Part shown: piece by piece, positions 37,261 to 46,917 of the stretch
How the letters are laid out: every line of letters starts with the position of its first letter
How positions within the stretch are numbered: position 1 is the first letter of the stretch
NCBI RefSeq assembly: GCF_025465935.1
Contig: NZ_JANLNV010000080.1
Coordinates: 62,001-126,000 of the forward strand
Direction of reading: 5' to 3'
DNA: 64,000 bases
Origin: Pseudomonas sp. 7P_10.2_Bac1
GTDB taxonomy: Bacteria > Pseudomonadota > Gammaproteobacteria > Pseudomonadales > Pseudomonadaceae
Made by a program: the position numbers and the translations under genes
The notes under the pieces: generated by a model
What the model was told of the DNA's origin: nothing
Databases searched by the model: none
What the model saw: the letters and a program-made list of their open reading frames with translations, nothing else

Positions 37261-39694
37261 TCCTCTCAAAGTCGAGCGGTCCCTGGCCGAACTGAGCGCC
37301 CAGTTTGCCAGCGACCTGCAAACCGGGGCCGGGCGCAGCGTCAAACATGACAGCGCAGACAAACATGTGTCGGGCGAAGCCCAGTACATCGATGACCGAC
37401 TGGAATTCCCCAACCAGTTGCACCTGTATGCACGCCTGTCAGATCGCGCCCACGCGCGAATCCTGCGCATCGATACCACACCCTGCCGTGCCTTTGCGGG
37501 CGTAAGCCTGATCATTACCCACGAAGATATTCCCGGCCTCAAGGACATTGGCCCATTGCTGCCTGGCGATCCGCTACTGGCCATCGATACCGTGGAGTTT
37601 GTCGGGCAACCGGTGCTCGCAGTGGCCGCCTGTGATCTGGAGACCGCACGCAATGCAGCAATGGCCGCGATAATCGAATATCAGGACCTTGAGCCGGTAC
37701 TGGATGTAGTTGAGGCGCTGCGTAAGCAACACTTCGTACTCGACAGCCACACTCACCAGCGCGGTGACTCCTCTACTGCGCAGGCCCGGGCGCCCCATCG
37801 GCTGCAAGGCCACCTGCGCATCGGCGGGCAAGAACACTTTTACCTTGAAACCCAGATCGCGTCGGTCATGCCCACTGAAGACGGCGGCATGATCGTTTAC
37901 AGCTCAACCCAACACCCGACCGAAATCCAGAAGCTGGTGTCCGAGGTGCTCGGCATCACGATGAACAAGGTGGTGGTCGACATGCGTCGCATGGGCGGTG
38001 GTTTTGGCGGCAAGGAAACGCAAGCTGCCAGCCCCGCGTGCTTGTGCGCGGTGGTCGCGCACCTGACCGGGCAACCGACCAAGATGCGCCTGCCGCGGGT
38101 CGAAGACATGCAGATGACCGGCAAGCGCCACCCGTTTTACATCGAATATGACGTCGGCTTTGACGACGACGGTCGGCTGCAAGGCATTCAACTCGATCTG
38201 GCGGCCAACTGCGGTTACTCACCCGACCTGTCTGGCTCCATTGTCGATCGGGCCATGTTTCACGCTGACAACGCCTACTACCTGGGCGATGCCACAATCC
38301 ATGGCCACCGCTGCAAGACCAACACCGTGTCCAATACGGCGTATCGAGGTTTTGGCGGCCCGCAAGGCATGGTGGCCATTGAAGAAATCATGGATCGGAT
38401 CGCTCGTCATTTGCACTTGGACCCGCTGGCCGTACGCAAGGTCAATTACTACGGCAAGACCGAGCGTAACGTGACTCACTATTACCAGACCGTGGAGCAC
38501 AATTTACTCCATGAAATGACTGCAGAACTCGAAGCCAGCAGCCAATACGCGGAGCGTCGTGCAGCGATCAAGCGCTTCAACGACAGCAGCCCGATTCTGA
38601 AAAAGGGGCTGGCGCTCACGCCGGTCAAATTCGGCATTTCGTTCACCGCCAGCTTTCTGAACCAGGCCGGAGCACTGATCCACATCTACACCGATGGCAG
38701 CATTCACTTGAACCACGGCGGCACCGAAATGGGCCAAGGCCTGAATATCAAGGTGGCGCAAGTGGTGGCCGAGGTGTTTCAGGTGGAGGTCAATCGCATA
38801 CATATCACGGCCACCAACACCGAAAAAGTCCCCAACACCTCACCCACCGCCGCCTCTAGCGGGGCCGACCTGAATGGCAAGGCGGCGCTCAATGCCGCCA
38901 CGACCATCAAACAACGACTGATCGAGTTTGCCGCAGGCAAATATCAGGTGAACGCCCGAGAGGTGGAGTTCCGTAACGGTCTGGTGCGCATCGGCAAAAA
39001 AATCCTGAGCTTTGAAGCCCTGATACAGCAGGCGTACGTCGGGCAAGTTTCATTGTCCAGTACCGGCTATTACAAGACCCCAAAGATCTTTTACGACCGT
39101 AATCAGGCACGTGGGCGGCCCTTTTACTATTACGCCTTTGGCGTGGCGTGCGCAGAGGTGATCGTCGACACCCTGACGGGCGAATACAAAATGTTGCGCA
39201 CCGACATCCTGCATGACGTGGGCGACTCGCTGAACCCGGCGATCGACACAGGGCAAGTTGAAGGCGGCTACGTTCAAGGCGTGGGCTGGCTGACCAGCGA
39301 AGAATTGGTATGGGATGCCAAAGGCAAACTGCTGACCAGCGGCCCGGCCAGTTACAAGATTCCCGCAGTGGGCGATATGCCCCTGGACCTGCGAGTTAAA
39401 TTGGTCGAAAACCGCAAAAACCCGGAAGACACGGTGTTTCATTCCAAAGCCGTGGGCGAGCCGCCGTTCATGCTCGGCATCGCGGCGTGGTGCGCCATCA
39501 AGGACGCGGTCGCAAGCCTGGCCGATTATCGTGTACAACCTGATATCGACACGCCCGCCACACCGGAGCGCGTATTGTGGGGCTGTGAGCAGATGCGTAA
39601 CGCTATAGCCGCCGAAAGCTGCGATGGGTTGCGTAGCAACCTTGAAGAACTCAAGGCCGCGATTACAAAGGCGCGAGGAACAAGCCATGAATGA
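37253..39694 (+). CDS. xdhB: Xanthine dehydrogenase molybdenum-binding subunit
   Basis: 813-residue subunit holding the molybdopterin cofactor and the substrate site. Conserved motifs are GGGFGGKETQA, AYRGFGGPQGM (arginine that positions substrate), GGTEMGQGLNIK, and the catalytic glutamate in KAVGEPPFMLG. Translation is coupled to xdhA (ATGTCTGA overlap) and to xdhC (8-base overlap). Confidence 0.95.
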   Translation: MSDPLKVERSLAELSAQFASDLQTGAGRSVKHDSADKHVSGEAQYIDDRLEFPNQLHLYARLSDRAHARILRIDTTPCRAFAGVSLIITHEDIPGLKDIGPLLPGDPLLAIDTVEFVGQPVLAVAACDLETARNAAMAAIIEYQDLEPVLDVVEALRKQHFVLDSHTHQRGDSSTAQARAPHRLQGHLRIGGQEHFYLETQIASVMPTEDGGMIVYSSTQHPTEIQKLVSEVLGITMNKVVVDMRRMGGGFGGKETQAASPACLCAVVAHLTGQPTKMRLPRVEDMQMTGKRHPFYIEYDVGFDDDGRLQGIQLDLAANCGYSPDLSGSIVDRAMFHADNAYYLGDATIHGHRCKTNTVSNTAYRGFGGPQGMVAIEEIMDRIARHLHLDPLAVRKVNYYGKTERNVTHYYQTVEHNLLHEMTAELEASSQYAERRAAIKRFNDSSPILKKGLALTPVKFGISFTASFLNQAGALIHIYTDGSIHLNHGGTEMGQGLNIKVAQVVAEVFQVEVNRIHITATNTEKVPNTSPTAASSGADLNGKAALNAATTIKQRLIEFAAGKYQVNAREVEFRNGLVRIGKKILSFEALIQQAYVGQVSLSSTGYYKTPKIFYDRNQARGRPFYYYAFGVACAEVIVDTLTGEYKMLRTDILHDVGDSLNPAIDTGQVEGGYVQGVGWLTSEELVWDAKGKLLTSGPASYKIPAVGDMPLDLRVKLVENRKNPEDTVFHSKAVGEPPFMLGIAAWCAIKDAVASLADYRVQPDIDTPATPERVLWGCEQMRNAIAAESCDGLRSNLEELKAAITKARGTSHE

Positions 39695-40541
39695 CTGGAT
39701 CTGCGCACTGGCTGACTTACAGCAACAAGGCGAACCGAGCGTATTGGTGACGATTATCCAGGAGCAAGGCTCTACCCCGCGCAATGCGGGCTCGAAAATG
39801 CTCATCAGTGCCAGCCAGATTTTCGACACCATCGGTGGCGGGCATTTGGAGCTCGAGGCGATGCACATTGCCCGCGACATGCTCGCGGCCCGCTCGTTGG
39901 GTCCGCATGTGCAGCGCTTCAGCCTCGGTGCCAGCCTTGGTCAATGCTGTGGCGGCGTTGCCGTCTTGTTGTTTGAGCCAATGGGCCAGTTTCAGGCGCA
40001 AATCGCCGTATTCGGCGCCGGGCATGTCGCCCGCGCCTTGGTGCCTCTGTTGGCCAGCTTGCCGTGTCGTGTGCGCTGGATCGACTCACGCGAGCAAGAG
40101 TTCCCCACGCAGATCCCACACGGGGTGCAGAAAATCATCTGCGAAGACCCTGCCGATGAAATCAATACGCTGCCTGTGGGTTGCTACTGCATCGTCATGA
40201 CGCATAATCACGCCCTGGACCTGGAACTTAGCGCGGCCTTGCTCAAACGCAACGACTTCAGCTACTTCGGCTTGATTGGCTCAAAAACCAAACGCCTGAA
40301 GTTTGAACATCGCCTGCACGAGCGAGGCTTCAGCGCCGATCAGCTGCAGCGCATGCGCTGCCCGATCGGCTTAAATGAAGTGAAAGGCAAGCTACCGATT
40401 GAAATCGCGATCTCTATCGCTGGCGAAATCATCGCCACTTATAACGCCCACTTCGGCCAGCAAAGCGCCTGCGCCGAACCGATCGCTGACCCCACCAAAC
40501 AATTGCTGGCGTCTCCACGACGCAGCCATGCCACGCACTGA
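39687..40541 (+). CDS. xdhC: Xanthine dehydrogenase accessory protein XdhC
   Basis: 284-residue chaperone that binds molybdenum cofactor, promotes its sulfuration and inserts it into XdhB. The N-terminal XdhC/CoxI motif is EQGSTPRNAGSKML. The C-terminal Rossmann-like half starts at IAVFGAGHVARAL and includes YFGLIGSKTKR. ATG at 39687 lies within the last codons of xdhB. guaD begins 8 bases after the stop. Confidence 0.94.
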   Translation: MNDWICALADLQQQGEPSVLVTIIQEQGSTPRNAGSKMLISASQIFDTIGGGHLELEAMHIARDMLAARSLGPHVQRFSLGASLGQCCGGVAVLLFEPMGQFQAQIAVFGAGHVARALVPLLASLPCRVRWIDSREQEFPTQIPHGVQKIICEDPADEINTLPVGCYCIVMTHNHALDLELSAALLKRNDFSYFGLIGSKTKRLKFEHRLHERGFSADQLQRMRCPIGLNEVKGKLPIEIAISIAGEIIATYNAHFGQQSACAEPIADPTKQLLASPRRSHATH

Positions 40542-40549
40542 GAGTTGTT

Positions 40550-41860
40550 ATGACCTGTAAAGCCTATCGCGCCGCCATTTTGCACAGCATCGCCGACCCC
40601 GCCGAAGTCGGGGTCGAGGCCTCCTACGAATATTTTGAAGATGGCTTGCTGGTGGTCGAAGACGGCAAAATCACAGCACTGGGCAACGCCGCCGATCTGC
40701 TCACAACGCTGGCAACCGACACCGACATCACCTTTTACAGCGATGCACTGATCACCCCGGGATTTATCGACACCCATATCCACTTCCCGCAAACCGGGAT
40801 GATTGGTGCTTACGGCGAGCAGCTACTCGATTGGTTGAATACCTACACGTTCCCGTGCGAAAACCAATTCGCCGACCAGGCTCATGCCGAAAAAGTGGCC
40901 GATATTTTTCTTAAGGAACTGCTGCGTAACGGAACCACGACTGCCCTGGTTTTCGGCAGTGTGCACCCACAATCTGTAGAGGCATTGTTCGAAGCCGCGC
41001 AACGTCTGGACCTGCGCCTGATCGCCGGCAAAGTCATGATGGACCGCAATGCACCGGACTATCTGACAGATACCGCGGAATCTGGCTACAACGACAGCAA
41101 GGCGCTGATTGAACGCTGGCACGGGCAGGGCCGCCTGCACTACGCCGTGACGCCACGTTTCGCGCCGACCAGTACGCCAGAGCAATTAACCTTGGCGGGC
41201 AAGCTATTAAGCGAATACCCGGATGTGTATCTGCATACCCACATCAGCGAGAACCTTCAGGAAATCGAGTGGGTCAAGTCGCTGTTCCCGGAGCGTAAAG
41301 GCTATTTGGATGTGTACGACCATTACCAACTGCTGGGTGAGCGCTCGGTATTTGCCCATGGCGTACATTTGTGTGATGAAGAATGCGCTCGCCTGGCTGA
41401 AACAGGCTCGGCCGTGGCTTTCTGCCCGACGTCCAACCTGTTCCTGGGCAGCGGCCTGTTCAATCTGCCGATGGCGGAAAAGCACAAACTCAATGTTGGA
41501 TTGGGCACCGACGTAGGCGCAGGGACAAGCTTCTCGCTGCTCAACACCTTGAACGAAGCCTACAAAGTCATGCAATTGCAGGGCGCGCGCCTCAACCCGT
41601 TCAAATCGCTGTATCTGGCTACGCTGGGCGGGGCACGGGCGCTGCGTCTGGAAGACAAGATCGGCACGCTGAAACCGGGGACCGACGCAGATTTTGTCGT
41701 GCTCGACTACAACGCCACACCATTGATGAGCTATCGCTTGCAGCAATCAAAAGACATTGCTGAAACGTTGTTCGTGTTGATGACGCTGGGGGATGACCGC
41801 ACGGTTGAGCAGACGTATGCAGCAGGGAACCTGGTGCATCAGCGTTTAGAGCGTGGGTAA
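40550..41860 (+). CDS. guaD: Guanine deaminase
   Basis: 436-residue amidohydrolase converting guanine to xanthine, the substrate of XdhAB just upstream. Zinc ligands are visible in DTHIHFPQTGM, HTHISEN and FAHGVHL, and in GLGTDVGAGTSFS, which carries the aspartate. It forms the last gene of xdhA-xdhB-xdhC-guaD, so guanine, hypoxanthine and xanthine catabolism is encoded as one unit. A REP-like element follows. Confidence 0.95.
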   Translation: MTCKAYRAAILHSIADPAEVGVEASYEYFEDGLLVVEDGKITALGNAADLLTTLATDTDITFYSDALITPGFIDTHIHFPQTGMIGAYGEQLLDWLNTYTFPCENQFADQAHAEKVADIFLKELLRNGTTTALVFGSVHPQSVEALFEAAQRLDLRLIAGKVMMDRNAPDYLTDTAESGYNDSKALIERWHGQGRLHYAVTPRFAPTSTPEQLTLAGKLLSEYPDVYLHTHISENLQEIEWVKSLFPERKGYLDVYDHYQLLGERSVFAHGVHLCDEECARLAETGSAVAFCPTSNLFLGSGLFNLPMAEKHKLNVGLGTDVGAGTSFSLLNTLNEAYKVMQLQGARLNPFKSLYLATLGGARALRLEDKIGTLKPGTDADFVVLDYNATPLMSYRLQQSKDIAETLFVLMTLGDDRTVEQTYAAGNLVHQRLERG

Positions 41861-41865
41861 AACTG

Positions 41866-41946
41866 TGTAGGAGCAGCCGGTCGACGCTCGATTGCCTCGC
41901 GATCTTTTGATCTTGAAAAGATCGCAGCCTGCGGCAGCTCCTACGG
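41866..41946. repeat. REP-like palindromic element between guaD and the GntR gene
   Basis: Runs from GTAGGAGCAGCC to GGCAGCTCCTAC, with the core CGATCTTTTGATCTTGAAAA and GATCGCAGCC. It is the same family as the elements at 4021, 6611 and 24018. It ends one base short of the stop codon of the convergent regulator gene. Confidence 0.7.
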
Positions 41947-41947
41947 G

Positions 41948-42700
41948 TTAACGATGGCTTTTGGCCTTGGTCTGCAATAGGTGTGAGAACACTGCGTGCA
42001 GATCGTCAGAAGCGCCTTCTTCATCGAGGTTGAGCTTGCTGTCGATGTGGTCCATGTGATGCATCATCAAGTCAACGGCCATCGCGCCATCGCGGGCTTC
42101 AATGGCATCGATCAGTTGCATGTGTTCGTCGTAGGAGCAATGTGAGCGATTGCCGCTTTCGTACTGGGCAATGATCAACGACGTTTGTGACACCAGACTA
42201 CGCTGGAAGCTGATAAGGGGCGCGTTCTTGGCCGCTTCTGCCAGCTTGAGGTGAAACTCTCCCGACAAGCGAATGCCCGCGCCGCGATCACCGCGCGAAA
42301 AGCTGTCGCGCTCGTCCTGAACCATTTTGCGCAACACAGCCAGATCATCCGCCGTGGCATGCACGACTGCCAGTTCGGTAATGGCCTTTTCCACCAGCCG
42401 CCGCGCTAGAAATACCTGGCGTGCCTCTTCAACGCTCGGGCTGGCAACCACGGCGCCACGATTAGGGCGCAGCAATACAACCCCTTCATGGGCCAGGCGC
42501 GAGAGTGCGCGACGAATGATGGTCCGGCTCACACCAAAGATTTCACCCAGCGCTTCTTCGCTCAACTTAGTGCCCGGCGCCAGTCGCTGTTCGAGAATCG
42601 CCTCGAAGATATGCGCGTAGACAATATCGTCCTGGGTTCCACTGCGGCTGGCCTTGCCTGCGCGGGAGGGTTTCTTGAGAGGCTGCAACTGTTCGTTCAT
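41948..42700 (-). CDS. GntR-family regulator, FCD domain (purine locus)
   Basis: 250-residue regulator with an N-terminal basic tail (about 1-20), a winged HTH (IFEAILEQRLAPGTKLSEEA, then FGVSRTIIRRALSRLAHEGV), and an FCD domain with metal-type histidines (SGEFHLKLAEAA, then MMHHMDHID). It sits between guaD and a permease and is divergent from the permease, so purine-responsive control is likely. ATG at 42700 is used; a GTG at 42706 is possible. Confidence 0.87.
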   Translation of the reverse strand: MNEQLQPLKKPSRAGKASRSGTQDDIVYAHIFEAILEQRLAPGTKLSEEALGEIFGVSRTIIRRALSRLAHEGVVLLRPNRGAVVASPSVEEARQVFLARRLVEKAITELAVVHATADDLAVLRKMVQDERDSFSRGDRGAGIRLSGEFHLKLAEAAKNAPLISFQRSLVSQTSLIIAQYESGNRSHCSYDEHMQLIDAIEARDGAMAVDLMMHHMDHIDSKLNLDEEGASDDLHAVFSHLLQTKAKSHR

Positions 42701-42796
42701 GGGCACTCGAATGGGAAAGCGGCTGCGAATTGGGCGTTACGTTAATACGTTAACGGGCGTTGCTGACAATGGATTAATGCGAAAAAACTGGCCGTA

Positions 42797-42806
42797 TTGT
42801 ACACAA
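42797..42806. promoter_or_regulatory. Candidate operator in the GntR/permease divergent gap
   Basis: TTGTACACAA has palindromic outer arms TTGT/ACAA, in the style of GntR/FCD operators. A TGTAC repeat recurs about 30 bases downstream (near 42825). The site lies in a 256-base gap that contains no ORF of note. Confidence 0.3.
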
Positions 42807-42956
42807 GCCCGAGTGCATACACACTGTACGGTCGTTTGATCCCCCGGCTGTATTGCAATGAAATGTTACTTTTGCGTTTAGGCTTACGCACTGTTCAAGG
42901 CTTATTAAAGAACAGTTTTTGCAGAGCACTCTGCCCAGTACAAGGAATTGCGTTTT

Positions 42957-44147
42957 ATGACCGACGCCACTCAGCCGCGCTTGCACCCGCTGGCAGACAC
43001 CTCGCCTTCTGCGGTGGTCGCGGGTTTCATCGCCATGATGACCGGCTATACCAGCTCATTGGTATTGATGTTTCAAGCGGGTCAGGCAGCAGGCTTGACC
43101 AGCGGACAAATCTCTTCATGGATTTGGGCACTGTCAATTGGCATGGCTATCTGCAGCATAGGCCTGTCCCTGCGCTATCGCACACCGATTACCATCGCTT
43201 GGTCGACGCCGGGGGCAGCGTTGCTGATTACCAGTTTGGGCGGCGTCAGTTACCACGAGGCCATCGGTGCCTACATCACCTGTGCCGTATTGGTGATCAT
43301 CTGTGGCGTGACCGGCAGTTTTGAACGCCTGGTCAAGCGGATTCCAGGATCGCTGGCAGCGGCATTGCTGGCAGGTATCCTGTTCAAGATCGGCAGCGAA
43401 ATCTTTGTCGCCGCGCAGCACCAGACCGGCCTGGTGATCGGTATGTTTTTCACCTATCTGATTGTCAAACGCCTGTTGCCGCGTTATGCAGTTTTGGCGG
43501 CGCTGGTGATCGGTATCTTGATCTCGAGCTTGCTGGGGTTACTGGACTTCAACGGTTTTGCACTGGAAGTGGCCGTCCCGGTGTGGACTTCGCCTTCATT
43601 TTCGCTGGCGGCCACCATCAGCATCGGCATACCGCTGTTCGTGGTTGCCATGACCTCGCAAAACATGCCCGGCATGGCTGTATTAAGGGCCGATGGCTAC
43701 ACCGTGCCCGCCTCGCCGCTCATTACTACCACGGGCGTGGCCTCGCTGCTGCTCGCCCCTTTTGGCTCACATGGGATTAACCTGGCGGCTATCAGCGCCG
43801 CCATCTGCACTGGCCCCCATGCCCACGAAGATCCAAAAAAACGTTACACGGCAGCGATGTGGTGCGGCATTTTCTATGGCATTGCGGGCATTTTTGGCGC
43901 GACATTGGCCGCCTTGTTTGCCGCATTCCCCAAAGAACTGGTGCTGTCGATTGCAGCCCTGGCACTGTTTGGTTCGATCATCAACGGCTTGACCATCGCC
44001 ATGAACGAGTCGAAAGAGCGCGAGGCCGCGCTGGTGACGTTTATGGTCACCGCATCAGGGATGAGCCTGTTCTCCGTCGGCTCGGCATTCTGGGGCATCG
44101 TGGCAGGCGTGTTGACGCTGATGATTTCGAACTGGAAAACTCGCTGA
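42957..44147 (+). CDS. BenE-family transporter
   Basis: 396-residue membrane permease of the benzoate:H+ symporter (BenE) family, with about 12 helices. Typical stretches are VAGFIAMMTGYTSSLVLMFQ, ITIAWSTPGAALL, VVAMTSQNMPGMAVLRADGY and AICTGPHAHEDPKKRY. The ATG at 42957 follows AAGGA. BenE homologues have been tied to benzoate, but the gene next to guaD and its regulator is more likely to carry a purine or related compound; in other pseudomonads this slot often has an NCS2-type permease. The substrate is therefore open. Confidence 0.85.
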   Translation: MTDATQPRLHPLADTSPSAVVAGFIAMMTGYTSSLVLMFQAGQAAGLTSGQISSWIWALSIGMAICSIGLSLRYRTPITIAWSTPGAALLITSLGGVSYHEAIGAYITCAVLVIICGVTGSFERLVKRIPGSLAAALLAGILFKIGSEIFVAAQHQTGLVIGMFFTYLIVKRLLPRYAVLAALVIGILISSLLGLLDFNGFALEVAVPVWTSPSFSLAATISIGIPLFVVAMTSQNMPGMAVLRADGYTVPASPLITTTGVASLLLAPFGSHGINLAAISAAICTGPHAHEDPKKRYTAAMWCGIFYGIAGIFGATLAALFAAFPKELVLSIAALALFGSIINGLTIAMNESKEREAALVTFMVTASGMSLFSVGSAFWGIVAGVLTLMISNWKTR

Positions 44148-44163
44148 GTAATGACTCAACGTG

Positions 44164-44199
44164 GGCTGTGATCTTTATCAACACCAAAAGATCACAGCC
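44164..44199. terminator. Bidirectional hairpin between permease and SDR genes
   Basis: GGCTGTGATCTTT and its exact complement, 10 bases apart, between two convergent genes. The core resembles the REP family GATCTTTT sequence, so it may be both repeat and terminator. Confidence 0.65.
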
Positions 44200-44212
44200 T
44201 TCAGCAGTGTCA

Positions 44213-44974
44213 TTAAATCGCTAAAGCCCCGCCATCAATCGCCAAGGCATGGCCCGTGGTGAACGCGGCACCGTCCGAGCACAGGTACAGCACCGCACTC
44301 GCGATCTCTTCTACGGTCCCCACTCGTCCTACCGGGTGCATCGCCGCGGCAAACTCCGCCTTTCTCGGATCTGCTTCGTACGCGCGACGGAACATGTCGG
44401 TGTCAATCACTCCTGGACACACCGCATTGACGCGGATTTTTTTCTTCGCATATTCAATGGCCGCCGACTTTGTCAGGCCAATCACTGCGTGTTTCGAGGC
44501 CGAGTAAATACTCATTTTCGGCGCTGCGCCGAGGCCAGCCACTGATGCGGTATTGACGATCGCCCCGCCGCCCTGGCTAAGCAGCAGAGGCAGCTGATAT
44601 TTCATGCACAACCACACACCTTTGACGTTAACGCCCATGATTGCGTCGAATTCGTCCTCGGTGCCGTCCGCCAAGCGTCCTTGCTCAATCTCGATGCCGG
44701 CATTGTTGAAGGCATAATCCAGACGACCGTAAATGCTGAGGGCCTGCTCCATCAAATGCCTGACGTCTGCCTCGATCGCGACATTGCAACGTACAAATAC
44801 AGCATTGCCACCCGCAGCCTTGACCTGCTCGACAGTGCTCTCCCCGCTCTCGGCATCCAGATCGGCCACCACGACATTCAAGCCCTCGGCCGCAAATGCC
44901 AGTGCCGTGGCTCGCCCTATACCTGCTCCGGCCCCGGTCACCACAGCCACTCGCCCGGAAAATGTCATGCTCAT
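44213..44974 (-). CDS. Short-chain dehydrogenase/reductase
   Basis: 253-residue classical SDR. The cofactor motif is TGAGAGIGRATAL; D-LDAES at the end of strand 2 suggests NAD(H). NNAG is present, and the active site includes NTASVAGLG and YSASKHA. The C-terminal end TTGHALAIDGGALAI is typical of glucose/3-ketoacyl-type SDRs. ATG at 44974 is chosen because GAGGA lies 8 bases upstream. It is divergent from the MDR oxidoreductase gene across 193 bases. The substrate is unknown. Confidence 0.85.
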   Translation of the reverse strand: MSMTFSGRVAVVTGAGAGIGRATALAFAAEGLNVVVADLDAESGESTVEQVKAAGGNAVFVRCNVAIEADVRHLMEQALSIYGRLDYAFNNAGIEIEQGRLADGTEDEFDAIMGVNVKGVWLCMKYQLPLLLSQGGGAIVNTASVAGLGAAPKMSIYSASKHAVIGLTKSAAIEYAKKKIRVNAVCPGVIDTDMFRRAYEADPRKAEFAAAMHPVGRVGTVEEIASAVLYLCSDGAAFTTGHALAIDGGALAI

Positions 44975-45167
44975 TATTCTTATCCTCATAGGGGGAAGTT
45001 CTGTTTTCAGTGTAGGCACACCCAAACAACTTATTTATCGAAGTGATATAAGTCCGCCTACCAAAATCACCCCAATTGATGAAAAAGCATTCGTAAGATC
45101 ATGTTCGCTTGCCCCCATGGCCCGGAACGTCTATCAACATCTTTTGCCTTAATAATGAGTGCCTACG

Positions 45168-46172
45168 ATGACCGCCGAGACTAACCGTCAATTCCTTCTC
45201 GCCAAACGCCCCGTCGGCGCAGTAACCCGTGACATATTCACCTACCAACAAGTGCCTGTGGCTGAACCCGCCGACGGGCAAGTCGTGGTGAAAAACGAGT
45301 ACTTGTCCCTCGATCCCGCCATGCGCGGCTGGATGAATGAAGGCAAGTCCTACATTCCCCCTGTCGTTCTGGGCGATGTGATGCGCGCTTTGGGCGTTGG
45401 CAAAGTCGTTGCTTCAAAGCATCCAGACTTTGCAGTGGGTGATTACGTCAACGGCGCGCTGGGGGTACAGGATTATTTCGTTGGAGAACCCCGCGGTTTC
45501 TACAAAGTTGATCCGAAACTGGTGCCCTTGCCAGTGTATTTGTCAGCGCTGGGCATGACCGGTATGACCGCCTACTTCGCATTGATCGACGTGGGAGCAC
45601 CCAAAGCCGGAGATACCGTGGTGATCTCTGGCGCTGCAGGCGCCGTCGGCAGCATTGCCGGGCAAATTGCCAAGTTGAAGGGCTGTCGTGTGGTCGGTAT
45701 CGCAGGCGGGAAAGACAAATGTGCGTACCTGCTCGAAGAACTGGGCTTTGACGGAGTCATTGACTACAAGAACGAGGACGTTCTCGCAGGCCTGAAACGT
45801 GAATGCCCTAAAGGCGTCGACGTGTATTTCGACAACGTCGGTGGCGATATTCTCGACGCTGTGCTCAGTCGCTTGCGCTTCAAGGCTCGCGTGATCATCT
45901 GCGGTGCGATCAGTCAGTACAACAACAAGGAAGCTGTCAAAGGGCCAGCGAACTATCTGTCATTGCTGGTCAATCGTGCGCGTATGGAAGGGTTTGTAGT
46001 GATGGACTATGCCGACCGTTACGGTGCGGCCGCACAAGAAATGGCTGCTTGGCTGGCCAAAGGCCAACTCAAAAGCAAGGAAGACATTGTTGAAGGTCTG
46101 GAGACTTTTCCCGAAACCCTGCTCAAGCTTTTCAGCGGCGAGAACTTCGGCAAATTGGTGCTGAAAGTTTAA
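45168..46172 (+). CDS. NADP-dependent MDR-family oxidoreductase (YncB/CurA-like)
   Basis: 334-residue zinc-free medium-chain reductase. The N-terminal GroES-like fold has YLSLDPAMRGWMNEGKSYIPP, and the nucleotide motif SGAAGAVGSIAGQIAKLKG is of the AAxGxVG type typical of NADPH 2-alkenal/leukotriene B4 reductases. FDNVGGDILD and YADRYGAAAQEMAAWLAKGQ follow the same family. It probably reduces alpha,beta-unsaturated carbonyls. ATG at 45168 is used, with a GTG at 45159 possible. Confidence 0.87.
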   Translation: MTAETNRQFLLAKRPVGAVTRDIFTYQQVPVAEPADGQVVVKNEYLSLDPAMRGWMNEGKSYIPPVVLGDVMRALGVGKVVASKHPDFAVGDYVNGALGVQDYFVGEPRGFYKVDPKLVPLPVYLSALGMTGMTAYFALIDVGAPKAGDTVVISGAAGAVGSIAGQIAKLKGCRVVGIAGGKDKCAYLLEELGFDGVIDYKNEDVLAGLKRECPKGVDVYFDNVGGDILDAVLSRLRFKARVIICGAISQYNNKEAVKGPANYLSLLVNRARMEGFVVMDYADRYGAAAQEMAAWLAKGQLKSKEDIVEGLETFPETLLKLFSGENFGKLVLKV

Positions 46173-46177
46173 AACCC

Positions 46178-46207
46178 ATGTCGCCGCAGCCTGGGCTGCG
46201 GCGACAT
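46178..46207. terminator. Bidirectional terminator hairpin between MDR and pyrF
   Basis: ATGTCGCCGCAGCC and its exact complement, separated by 2 bases, between convergent genes. On the plus strand it is preceded by AAAACCC, which reads as a short T-run for pyrF on the other strand. Confidence 0.7.
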
Positions 46208-46218
46208 CACTGGAACGC

Positions 46219-46917
46219 TTAAGCTATTTCGGCAACAACGGCAGCCAAAGCTTTAGCCGGATCAGCCGCTTGGCTGATTGGGCGGCCAATGACCAGATAA
46301 TCAGAACCCGCATCCAACGCCTGACGCGGAGTCAAAATGCGACGCTGATCATCCTGAGCACTGCCAGCAGGACGAATCCCTGGCGTCACCAACTGCAACG
46401 ACGGGTGCGCGGCCTTCAGCGCTTGTGCTTCCAGAGCCGAACACACCAGCCCATCCATACCGGCCTTCTGTGCCAGTGCTGCCAAACGCAACACTTGCTC
46501 TTGTGGCTCGATGTCCAGGCCGATCGCGGCGAGGTCTTCACGCTCCATGCTGGTCAATACCGTGACACCGATCAACAACGGTTGCGGCCCGGTACGCTTG
46601 TCCAACTCCTCACGGCACGCAGCCATCATGCGTAAACCACCAGAGCAATGGACGTTAACCATCCATACACCCATCTCAGCCGCGGCCTTGACAGCCATCG
46701 CCGTAGTATTGGGAATATCGTGGAATTTAAGATCCAGGAACACCTCGAAACCTTTATCACGCAAAGTGCCGACAATTTCAGCTGCACAACTGGTGAACAG
46801 CTCTTTGCCCACTTTCACGCGGCACAGTTTAGGGTCCAACTGATCAGCCAATTTCAATGCGGCGTCACGCGTCGGGAAATCCAGGGCGACGATGATAGGA
46901 GTCTGGCAGTCGGACAT
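46219..46917 (-). CDS. pyrF: Orotidine 5'-phosphate decarboxylase
   Basis: 232-residue TIM-barrel enzyme making UMP, the last step of pyrimidine synthesis. The catalytic stretch FLDLKFHDIPNT (lysine, aspartates) and the phosphate site VTPGIRPAG, then YLVIGRPISQA, are intact. ATG at 46917 (MSDCQTPIIVALDFP) is the family start; an upstream extension in frame is rejected. Confidence 0.96.
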   Translation of the reverse strand: MSDCQTPIIVALDFPTRDAALKLADQLDPKLCRVKVGKELFTSCAAEIVGTLRDKGFEVFLDLKFHDIPNTTAMAVKAAAEMGVWMVNVHCSGGLRMMAACREELDKRTGPQPLLIGVTVLTSMEREDLAAIGLDIEPQEQVLRLAALAQKAGMDGLVCSALEAQALKAAHPSLQLVTPGIRPAGSAQDDQRRILTPRQALDAGSDYLVIGRPISQAADPAKALAAVVAEIA

